Assembly (NCBI GenBank): GCA_026826555.1
Contig: JAKSZT010054573.1
Location: 702,505 to 766,504 of the forward strand
Reading direction: 5' to 3'
Source: Tolypeutes matacus
Taxonomy: Eukaryota > Chordata > Mammalia > Cingulata > Chlamyphoridae
Length of the DNA stretch: 64,000 nt
Below the pieces are notes generated by a model, which saw only the letters and a program-made list of their open reading frames with translations, had not been told where the DNA came from and searched no databases. Every line of letters starts with the position of its first letter. Position 1 is the first letter of the stretch. The position numbers and the translations under genes were made by a program. Of the stretch, positions 1-8,880 are shown one piece after another.

Positions 1-737
1 TCTTTTAAACCACTTTTTTGTGACCCATTAACTTTGTTTCTTCTTGTTTCTTCAATTAATCATGAATAAAGTTGAAATGACTTTATATATAATGTAGGAG
101 CCTAATTACGTAGGTTATATCTAAAGAACAAGTCTTCTGATCTCAAGCATGAGTATGTTACATAGTGTACTAGTAACAAATTATTGGGGGAGCCAAGAGG
201 TGGAAGAAGATGGTAATAGCACATTCTTTTTAAAAGAAGTGGAATTACGATTAAATCTATAAACCTCCAGGGAGATTGTAGGAACCTTAAATTTTGTTTC
301 TATAATGGGGATTGAGTTACTACAGGGTGATTTGGGTATTATTTTTGGAAAACTAGAAGGACTGATTTTGTTTCTTGGGGGAATGTATAAGTCAAGTTTG
401 ATGAGCCAGCCTGATAACTTATTTTTGTACCAATCCATTTGACTCATGCTCAGAGTCTAAAACCACATGAAATTAAATTGCTTTTTCTAAGTTTTTCTGG
501 GGAAGTGTCCCAGATCAGAGAGGATAAAGTGTTAACAATGCAGAGAATGAATGATTGAGTCATTGTGAAACTGAATTTGAACCAAGAGCTTAAGCTGTAA
601 TGGAAACTCATTAATCAGATGATTTGTTCTATGAACAGGAATTATTCTATGTCACAACTTATTCTTCCAAATTTTCACTCATGTCTGTAATTAGTGTTTG
701 CCCTAAAGGCTTAACTTAATTTTTAAAAGACAGATGG
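1..737. other. Unassigned AT-rich sequence
   Basis: I see no recognisable repeat, gene or RNA here. The stretch is AT-rich with stops in all frames; the one longer minus-strand reading frame (181-447) has no recognisable protein similarity and looks like chance. Confidence 0.5.
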
Positions 738-1194
738 TGTTTTAGTTTCCTTGACTGCTCCAAGCAAATACCATGAAATGGGTTGGCTTAAACAATGGGA
801 ATTTTTTAGCTTATAGTTTGGAAGCTGTGAAAACGTCCAGATCAAGGCCTCATCAGGTAATGCTTTCTTCTGCTCATCTTTGCCCCCTTGACCACATGGC
901 AAGGCACATGGCGGCATCTGCTGGTCTTGTCCTTCTCTTCCAGGTTTTGTTGATTTCAGCTTCTGGCTTCCATGGCCTTCATCACCACCCCACCCCCGTC
1001 TCTCTCTTTTCATTCCATTTATAAAGGACTCCAATAATTAGATTAAGAGCCATCCTGAAAGAGGGGAGTCACACCTTAACTGAAGTAGCCTCATCTAAGG
1101 CTGTACGTACAGTGGGTGCACCCCACCAAGAACGGGCTATGTTTAAGAACATATTGTTCTGGGCCACATGAACAGCTTCAGGCCACCCAAGACA
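738..1194 (-). mobile_element. Solo LTR, MaLR-like, lineage-specific type
   Basis: On the plus strand the element starts TGTTTTAGTTTCC and holds blocks such as ATGAAATGGGTTGGCTTAAA and CACATGGCAAGGCACATGGC. It shares these with the copies at 4,223-4,825 and 48,809-49,361. It begins TG and ends CA, and the five flanking bases match at four of five positions (GATGG before, GGTGG after), as expected for an LTR. The layout resembles antisense MaLR LTRs, hence minus strand. No internal retroviral genes accompany it, so it is a solo LTR. The subfamily is not known to me. Confidence 0.7.
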
Positions 1195-1343
1195 GGTGGT
1201 ACTTGCATTTTATTGGTTACTATTTTTGGTGCATACTTAGAGCTTAACTGGGATCCTTCATTTCTATGCCTATTTCTATCTTTAAAAAATTATTATTAAG
1301 CACTTAGGAAGCCTGATTTCAGCTTGCTTGTTAGTTTAATTAC

Positions 1344-1487
1344 CTTTTTTTTTTTTTTTTTTACTTTTTTATTTAATTAATTAATTTATTTATTTATTTA
1401 TTTTTTACCGGGAGGTCCCGGGGATCGAACCCGGGTCCCTCCATATGGGAGACGGACGCCCAACCAGTTGAGCCACATCCGACCCCC
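1344..1487 (-). mobile_element. tRNA-derived SINE (DAS-like, short type)
   Basis: Read on the minus strand the head is GGATGTGGCTCAACTGGTTG followed by a B-box-like GGGTTCGATCCC. A TTTA-rich, T-rich stretch on the plus strand is the antisense tail. The 8-bp TSD TTAATTAC lies at 1,336-1,343 and 1,488-1,495. The tRNA-like part resembles the copy at 61,144-61,240. Confidence 0.85.
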
Positions 1488-2201
1488 TTAATTACTTTTA
1501 TGACTCAATTTTATCATCACTACTGCCTTATTATTTATAACTTTAACATTTTTTATTGGGTGCCATATGGCTTAGAAAATACTTATTTAACTAGCTACGG
1601 TCTACCTACAAATAATCTTATTCTACTTTAAGTAGGATAAGGACCTTACAAGAGTTTATACCCTACTCCTTCCTTAAATCTTTTGTGCCATTTTTGGAAT
1701 GCAGTTTATTTTACATGTGCCATAAACACACAATATGTTGCTTCTATCTTTGCTTCTGACAATTATCTTTTAGTGGAATTAAATTATTTTATCTATGTCT
1801 GGAAATCTTAATTTCTTTAATTAGAATCAAGTTTCTATATGTTATCATACGCCTTTTATCTGAAGAACTTCCTTTAATATTTTTTGTGGTGCAAGGTCTG
1901 CTGGTAATGAATTCTCTCAGTTTTTGTTTATTTAAAAGTATCTTTGTTTATCCTTCATTTTTGAAAGATATTCTTTCTGAGTATAGAACCTGGGTTTATA
2001 GGTGTTTTTTGTTTGTTTGTTTTTTTCTTTCAGCACTTTGAAGATGTCCCTGTCTGTGGGCTGGCATAGTTTATGAGAAGTCTGCTGTAATTGTTATTTT
2101 TGTTCCTCTGTGTGTAATTATGTAATGTCTTTTTTCTATGGGTGTCTTTAAGATTTTTCTTTTCTCTGTTTTTCTAGAGTTTAGCTATATTGTGTTTAGG
2201 G

Positions 2202-2237
2202 GTGTGTGTCTGTGTGTCTGTGTGTCTTTGTGTGTGT
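2202..2237. repeat. TG-rich microsatellite
   Basis: An imperfect run of GTGTGTCT-type units inside the old L1/HAL1-like ORF1 region. Confidence 0.8.
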
Positions 2238-2849
2238 TAATCTGCTTGGGGTTCTCTGTCTGAATTTATTGGAACTGTGGTTTTATATCTTTCTCTCTTT
2301 TTTTGTTTCCTTTAAAATATATATATATAATCAGCCATTATCCAAGCCATTGTCAGCTATTCAAAGACAAATATTTCTTTTTCCCTGTTTTATCTGTCTT
2401 GTGTTAGGACTCCATCCAACCTTGTTATATCAATTTGATATTGTCTCCCAACACTTGTTCTGCTCTGTCCTATTTTTCTCTCTTCCTTTCTCTCTTAGTA
2501 TCTCAATTTGGATAATTTCCTATATTCAAGTTCACTCATTATGCCTTGGCTGTGCTAGGTCTCTCAATGCGCCATTTGAAGGCATTCTTCATCTCTGTTA
2601 CCATGTTTTTAAATTTCACTGTGTCTACTTCTGGCATTTACATATGATTCTTTCTTAGAGTTTCTCTCTCTCCTGAAGTTCTCAATCTCTTCACGCATGT
2701 TGTCCACATAGTACACCAGCTCCGTTAACATTATCCATAGATATTCTCTGTCCAGTAGTTCCAGCATGTGGTTATCTCTGAGTCTTTTTACATTGATTGC
2801 TTTTTCTCTTGCTGATTTTTTTTATGTGCTTCATAATTATTTAATTTTT

Positions 2850-2995
2850 TTTTCTTAGAGTACTTGTAGGTCTAAAGAAAAATCATGTAGATAGTACAGA
2901 CTTCCCGTATAGCTCCCCACAAATTTTCCCTATTATTAACATTTTGCATTAGTGTGGTAACTTTGTTACTATTGACAGAAGAATATTATAGTTGT
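2850..2995 (-). mobile_element. L1 3'UTR-like fragment
   Basis: Antisense to a common L1 3'UTR motif: a block around CCCTATTATTAACATTTTGC followed by AGTGTGGTAACTTTGTTAC. The same motif order occurs at 26,880-26,960 and 28,620-28,710. It appears to be inserted in, or joined to, the surrounding old L1 sequence; I see no clear TSD. Confidence 0.55.
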
Positions 2996-3845
2996 ACTCT
3001 TGCCTTATAATTTTTATTGAATGCTGGACATCATGCGTAGTAGAATCGGTACTGAAGTACATAATATTCATCTCTGAAATGGCATGCCCCTTCCAGTGCT
3101 AAGCTGTTAGTGTGTGGGTGAGTCAGTCTAGTCAGAGAGGAGCTGGATTTTGCTGCCGTTGTTGCTTGGTTTAACTTCACTGCCCGGAAGGCTTCAGATT
3201 CCCCTAGCGTCAGCTTTTCGTCAGTTTGGAGACTAGTTTGCTGGAGGACTTTTCTGTGTTCCTGCTCCACCTCCGCCTAGAGAGCGTTTCTCTCCTTGCT
3301 TTTGTGCCCCCCTACCTCCACCCCCAGTAGAAGACTGCTGTTGCTTCTTAGCTGGGCTTGCTATCCTAGTGGTAGTGTGGGGGTGGGCAGGTGGGGGAGT
3401 TCCTAGTGTCCTGGTCCAGGAGGTCATGTGTTCTTGGGTCTCGGGGGAGGGGGGTTTCTCAGTGGTTCTGCCCCTCCCCCAGCCTTAGGGGACTTCTGTG
3501 GTCTCACACAGAGGTAAAGCGTTGTCTCCTTTTCCCTTCCCCCAGTAGCTTAGGGGAGAAGGATCTGGGAGGGTTTAAGGCCCCCTCCCCAATGGTGGCT
3601 CCTCTCCTCCTACATTCCTGTAGCACCAAGGGAGGCTTTCTCCCACCTTTCACCCTGCCCTTCCTCCCCCTGTCATTCTCATGGGACCACAGTGGAGGTC
3701 CATGGAGAAGAGCCTGCAAGTGATGCAACGCCCCCTTGTGTCTGTGGTCCCAGGAGTTCTCTGCTCTCGTGGTTGCCCACCCTTTGCCTTTACTACTTCA
3801 TTTAAAAATTTAGCTGGGTGCTTCTCACTTGCTTGTATTGAGGTC

Positions 3846-4902
3846 CTATCTTAGCTTCCAAGGGCTGACATAACAAAGTACCACAGTATAGATAGCCTAC
3901 ACCAACCTAAATTAATTTTCTCCCAGTTCTGGAGGTTAGACATCTGAGATCAAGGTACTGACAGTGCCATTTTCCATCTGAAGTCTGTAGGGGAGAATCC
4001 TTCCTCACCGCTCTAGCTTTTGGTTTTGCCAGCAGTCCTTGGCTTGTAGATGTAACCCTCCAGTCTCTACCTCTTCCATCTTCATATGGCCTTCTCTTCT
4101 CTTTGTCTGTGTCTTCTCCCCTTCTTATAAAGACACCAGTCATATTGGATTAAGGTCTGCTATACTCCAGGATGGCCTCATTTTAATTGAACTAATTAAC
4201 TAATTCCACTTGCAATGGCACTTGTATTAGTTTGCCCAAGACTGCCAATGCAAAGTACCAGAAATGGGTTGGCTTTTTTATTGGAAATTTTATTAGGGGA
4301 TAATCTTACAGTTCTGAGGCCATGAAAATGTCTAAATCAAGGCGTCATCAGAGATGCTTTCCTACAAAGGTCAGCTCTAGTAGATCCTGGATTCCTGCCA
4401 CGTGGTGAGACAAGATGGCGGGTCTGCCAGTCTCTATTTTTTCCTGGAGCTCAGCTTGAGCAATCAGGCATCTCTCTCTGGGTTTCTTCTCCTTGAGCCT
4501 GTCGGGTCTCTATGTCTTCCTGTAGCTGTAGGTGAATCTGGAGTCCTCTCTCTCACATGGTGGGTTAAAATGAAAGAACTCCTTTTTCTGTGTGTCTCTT
4601 TCTTCCAGTTCTCAGTTTATATAAGACCCAGCAAGAGGGCAGAGACCTAACCTGGGTTATACTTCACTGACCTAGTCCAACCAAAAGCCCTAAAATGATC
4701 TAATCAAATGATCTAACTAAAGGCCCCTTAACTAAATTTAATGCAATCAAAAGGTCCCACATCCCCAGGAATGGATTAGTTCAAGAGCAATGTTTTCTGT
4801 GATTCACAAGATTCAAACTGTCACAGGCCTATTACATTCATAGGACCAGAGGTAAGGATTTCAACATGTCTTTTGGGGGGACCCAGTTCAACCCATAACA
4901 GG
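3846..4902 (-). mobile_element. MLT1A-like MaLR LTR, split by a younger LTR
   Basis: The first part (3,846-4,222) carries the antisense MLT1A landmarks: GCTGACATAACAAAGTACCA, CAGTTCTGGAGGTTAGACAT, CTTGGCTTGTAGATGTAACC and AAAGACACCAGTCATATTGG. After the inserted LTR (4,223-4,825) the match resumes with the MLT1 end at 4,828-4,902, which reads TTTTGGGGGGACCCAGTTCA and then CCCATAACA. This is a nested insertion. No internal region is present. Confidence 0.8.
4223..4825 (-). mobile_element. MaLR-like solo LTR inside MLT1A-like LTR
   Basis: The element begins TGTATTAGTTTGCCCAAGAC and ends CAAACTGTCACA, so it has TG...CA ends, and is 603 bp. Its first 150 bp align with the copies at 738 and 48,809 (ATGGGTTGGC block, then GCCATGAAAATGTCTAAATC). 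The 5-bp flanks (GCACT and GGCCT) match at only three positions, so the TSD is weak. Its placement is certain because both sides are MLT1A-like. Confidence 0.75.
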
Positions 4903-5518
4903 GCCCACCACCCTTCTGTGCTTTCAGTAGAACAGATGCTTGCATACCAGTTCTCTATGGAGGTATCTGTCTGTCTTTAGATTGGGGCCAGTTGATTGCC
5001 CTGCAAACTGTGCTCTGATAGGCTCAAGAAAAGTTGTGACTTTGTAGATGATATGGCTTTCCATAAAAATTAGGATGGCAATGATGGTCTTCCAGAGGCT
5101 GCAAGTCCATGAGTGCTTGAGACAACACAGAGCACATGGACTGACTTGGTGGTTCCATGTTGGAATCTTGCTTCTATTTCATTTCCATGAGGGAGGGCAT
5201 GCGGCAACCATAGCTGGACTTTATCCCAGGCATTTGGTGGCTGTTAGAGGAAAGTGATGCTCCTCTCATGACTGATTTCTCAGCCTTTGATGCTGCTTAG
5301 CACTGTAAAGACAGGTCGTGGAGTTGCCTTTCATTGTTGCAAGTTGTTCTCCCCCAGTCCCTATCCTCAGTATATATATAGTTAGGGATTGAGCTGACAG
5401 GCACATCAGATTTTGCATTTTCCAAATCCCTCATAGTAACATGCAAGTGAGGGCTCCTCTGCAGTAGTTATATACAATGGGTGGAAACTCAGTGGCCTAC
5501 AGGGGCCAGGCAGTTAAT
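4903..5518. other. Unassigned sequence
   Basis: I recognise no gene or repeat between the MLT1-type LTR and the composite SINE. Open frames here are short and without protein-like features. Confidence 0.4.
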
Positions 5519-5533
5519 AAAAATGACTGAAGT

Positions 5534-5952
5534 TGGGGAAGTGGATGTGGCACAAGTGATTGGGCTCCCGCCTACCATATGGGAGGTCCAGGGTTTGATT
5601 CCTGGGGCCCCCTGCTGAAGGCAAGGTGGCCTGCGCGGTGAGCTGGCTTGCGCAGGAGTGCTGGCTTGCGCAGGAGTGCTGGCTTGCGCAGGAGTGCTGG
5701 CCCGAGCAGAGAGCTGGCGCAGCAAGATGATGGAGCAAAAAGAGACACAGAGGAGAGACAATGAGAGACACAGCAGACCAGGGAGCTGAGGTGATGCAGG
5801 AGATTGAACGCCTCTCTCCCACTCCGGAAGGTCCCGGGATCGGTTCCCGGTGCTGCCTAAAGAGAAGACAAGCAGACACAGAAGAACACACACCGAATGG
5901 ACACGGAGAGCAGACAGCGAGTGTAAAAACTGGGTGGGGGGAGGAGAGATTT
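5534..5952 (+). mobile_element. Composite two-headed tRNA-SINE
   Basis: The first tRNA-like head is at about 5,536-5,610 (GGGGAAGTGGATGTGGCACA, then GGTTTGATTCC as B-box). A body with GAGACACAG-type repeats follows. A second tRNA-like unit lies at about 5,786-5,860, with GATTGAACGCCTCTCTCCCA and B-box-like GGATCGGTTCCC. The tail is A-poor. TSDs are AAAAATGACTGAAGT (5,519-5,533) and AAAAAGACTGAAGT (5,953-5,966). Frames reading through it are artefacts of the SINE. Confidence 0.85.
5642..5695 (+). repeat. 18-bp tandem repeat, three copies, in SINE body
   Basis: The unit GCTGGCTTGCGCAGGAGT occurs three times without change (5,642-5,659, 5,660-5,677, 5,678-5,695), followed by a degenerate fourth start. 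It lies in the linker between the two tRNA-like heads. Confidence 0.95.
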
Positions 5953-5966
5953 AAAAAGACTGAAGT

Positions 5967-8366
5967 GGGCCATTTACATATAAAATATATAAGAATTGAG
6001 ACCTCTGGCCTTTCCTTTATTTTGCTTCCCCACATTTAATATAGACATTATTAACTATTACTTTTTAAAAAGCAAGAGTGGGAATGTGGAGATGAATGGA
6101 AGTGACACTCCATCTAAGTGGCAGCAACGATAGGGAGCAAGGGCAAGTGTGGCAAACTGTGGCGCTCAAGATCCGTTTAAGAGGCAGCAGCTGCTACTCA
6201 GCTCCAGCTAATCGTTGCCATGTGTGAAGTGACAGCATTCAGTGGCCGCCATGTTATCTCTTGTAATCTCAAATAAATATTTGTTGTTGCTGAGAGTAGA
6301 ATCAAAATTTTGCTCTAGTATAGGCAATTATACTAGAATTTTTTTCAGTATTTCATTTACATCAGCTGTCATGAGTCTTTTTTGATTGCTAAAAATGCCT
6401 GTAAACATTTCTCAAATGTGTATCTTGTTTCCAGAGAATAGTATGGTAAGTACATGGCCCTCTGACAGCTTTGTCAAAGAAGCAGAAAGGCATTTCTAGA
6501 CAAAGTCAACTTTAAATGTGCTAATTAGTTTCTAGGGGTTAAGCACAATAGAGGAGAATCAAAATATACTTACTTTGGGTTTTAGCAAGTGTACTTTGAC
6601 CTGAAAATGTGGGGTGTGGAATGTCTGGTCATTTTTATAATTATTTTAAGCAAAATAGTGAAACTTCACCGCAGAGGTTTGACTTTACATTTCAGTTTGA
6701 TTTTACACTTTTTCTCTCCCCCTCCCTAAATTCACCTTCATACCAGAGACATTTTCAAGGCATTATGCTGGTTTTTGCAAGCTCGCAGATTCATACTGTC
6801 CCTGGGGTAGAGAAGTAGCTTTGATCCAAAGGTCCTTTTGTATTGCTGGCTCCACTCCTGAATACTGGGGTAAACAGAAAGTGCCATTGTCATAACTAAC
6901 TCTTGAAATTTATCAGTCACATATTCTTGAGATTCTTTTTTGCCCAATGCAGTAGAGTATGTAAAAAATTATAGGGCACAGTTCCTCCCTTTAATGAGTT
7001 TATCAATCATAGTTGAGAGATGAAATGTGGATGCAGAGCTCAATGTGGGATATAGATGAGATAGTTTGTCAGCCCAGGATTTGTAAAGGATGTGATAACT
7101 GTGGAAGGAACATCTGTGTTTTAGCTTGCACATCCACTTCCCTCCCTTTTTATTATTTTTAGAAAAATGCTTGATTTTTTTTAGTACTATACTTGGATAG
7201 GTTGTCAAAAGTGAGTTTCAGCGCTGTGAGTTGTCAAGTTGAGCCAGCAGACTTTAAAATCCATTAACGGCATATCTCATCCTGACGTATAGGTTATCCT
7301 CAGGGATATGAGGGAGTTTGCCAGGGATCTAGAAAGCCCCAGTAGGTTAAATAGGGAATCTCCCCATAGACCCTAGAGCTACAATTTGCCTGTTGGCAAG
7401 TAATTTACAACATCCTTACTATAGTAAAAACTAACATGAATATATAATGACTCAAAAGGCAAAATTGGCTTTAATTTGTTGAGCTTGGTCCCAATTTATA
7501 AAAAATGCAGGCTTTTAGAGAAAATTCACACCGGTAGACTTGCTATGGCCTCTCTTTCTAGTTCTCCAGGATATTCATCTGGCTCCGTTCCTGTTGTGGA
7601 TACTCAGAGGAAAGATTTGAGAAGCTCTGTTTGTTAAATCTGTTGACCTCAGCTCTTCTGTCTTCCGTCACTGGCTAAGTGTAGTATGGGAAGAGGCAGG
7701 AAGAGGAGAGTGTCTCCAGTCCCAATACTTGGATCCAGTGTCCTTTACCTAAAATGTTTACATACTAGGTATGAAGTGGCAGGTGAGTGGATTTGAGATT
7801 TCTTCCTGACTTGGTAGTTTCAGAATGACAAGTTTATCTGAATGAAAAGGTTTAATCCTATTTTGATCTAGCATTTACCAACCACACTCCATGTTAAGTT
7901 TCTGTGTTTTACCCGACTTTATAGATGGGTTCATTTCTGCAGTAATAACAGTCACTCCTTGGTCTGCTTTTCCCTCTACTTTTGAACAGAAAAATCAGTT
8001 CAGCAAACTCTGCTGGTTTTGTGTGAAACATCTTTTTGCAAGAAAGGACACTTCATTAGAAATGCCAGCCAAGTCCAAAGGGGACCCTCGTAGTTACTCT
8101 CATGCTGCTTTTACCAGGATTAATCCCACCAGGAGGTTCCTTTTTAGCAGAAATCTGCACCTACTCTGGTAAATGTAGGAGCAGTAACCTGAACCACAAG
8201 CCACGTTCTAACTGCTTGTGCTAACTTGACCACTAAGCATGACGGAGGTGAAAGAGGTGTCTGGGGTATGTTTTCAGAAGTTTGCATTACATTTTGGCTG
8301 AATAGAGGAGAGTTGGAGCTAAACATTTGGAAGTACTGTTTTTAAAATATACAAGGTTTATTCTAT
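5967..8366. other. Unassigned sequence
   Basis: No repeat or gene was recognised across this stretch. Several frames of 60-93 codons exist (for example 7,891-8,172 plus) but lack motifs and look random. Confidence 0.4.
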
Positions 8367-8382
8367 CCAGTTATTTACTCTT

Positions 8383-8864
8383 TTTTAAAGATTTATTTTA
8401 TTTATTTATTTCTCCCCACTCTCCACCCTCTTGTTTGCACTTGCTATGTGCTGTGTTTTTAGAAGGTGCCGGGAACTGAACCCGGGTCCTCTGATGTGGA
8501 AGGGAGGCGCCTAATCACTTGAGCCACCTCCGTTCCCTGCTTTGTTGTATATCTCATTATGTTTTTTCTTCTTGTGTCTCTTGTTGCATCATCTTGTTGC
8601 ATCAGCTTGCCGCGTCTGCCCATAGTGTCAGCTTGCTGTCTTGCTTATTTTCTTTAGGAGGCACCGGGAACCTCTGCTCCCTGCTTTGTTGTGTCTCTCA
8701 TTATGCTTTTCTTCTTGTGTCTCTTGTTGTGTTATTTTGTTATGTCAGCTTGCCGCGCCTGCCTGTCATCTATCTCGCTGTCTTCTTTAGGAGGCACTGG
8801 GAACTGGACCACAGACCTCCCATGTGGTAGGTGGGAGCTCATTTGCCTGAGTCACATCCATGTT
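8383..8864 (-). mobile_element. Composite two-headed tRNA-SINE
   Basis: Read on the minus strand: a degenerate first head (ATGTGACTCAG...GGTCCAGTTCCC), then a body containing GAGACACAACAAAGCAGGGA twice, then a second head (GGAGGTGGCTCAAGTGATTA with GGGTTCAGTTCCC) and an AAATAAATAAATAAA-type tail. TSDs of 16 bp with one mismatch are at 8,367-8,382 (CCAGTTATTTACTCTT) and 8,865-8,880 (CCACTTATTTACTCTT). The architecture matches the element at 63,518-63,983. Confidence 0.9.
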
Positions 8865-8880
8865 CCACTTATTTACTCTT

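Larger units (their letters stand above)
1300..3840 (-). mobile_element. Old ORF1-bearing L1 (HAL1-like) with 5' end
   Basis: Read antisense, 1,860-2,650 follows the ORF1 region of old mammalian L1s: the block around CTGCTGGTAATGAATTCTCT (1,899-1,918), then TTTCAGCACTTTGAAGATGT (2,030-2,049) and GAGAAGTCTGCTGTAATTGT (2,075-2,094). The part from 1,490 to 1,860 does not look like ORF2 and instead resembles the 3' part of ORF1-only HAL1 elements, so HAL1 is my preferred reading. From 3,000 to 3,830 a GC-richer tract fits an L1 5'UTR. The copy is badly decayed with no usable ORF. A SINE (1,344-1,487) and an L1 3'UTR-like piece (2,850-2,995) interrupt it. Confidence 0.65.

Noticed and set aside
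1387..1487. tRNA gene candidates from A- and B-box-like blocks (also at 30,600, 37,614, 59,031, 62,920)
   Set aside because: The blocks are heads of tRNA-derived SINEs with tails and TSDs; none can be folded by eye into a full cloverleaf followed by a Pol III terminator.
2206..2658. A 150-codon plus-strand frame starting MSVCLCVFVCV
   Set aside because: It lies antisense to old ORF1 remains and begins in a TG microsatellite; no protein similarity is visible.
3360..3480. G-quadruplex candidate in the GC-rich L1/HAL1-like 5' end
   Set aside because: Only three closely spaced long G-runs were found; the fourth is too far away for a standard motif.
5514..6035. A 173-codon minus-strand frame with repeated ASQHSC units
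   Set aside because: It runs through the composite SINE; the amino-acid repeat is the 18-bp tandem DNA repeat.
6100..6280. A possible small coding exon with GC-rich sequence near GTGGCCGCCATG
   Set aside because: There is a Kozak-like context but stops follow soon and there is no splice-site pair; not supported.
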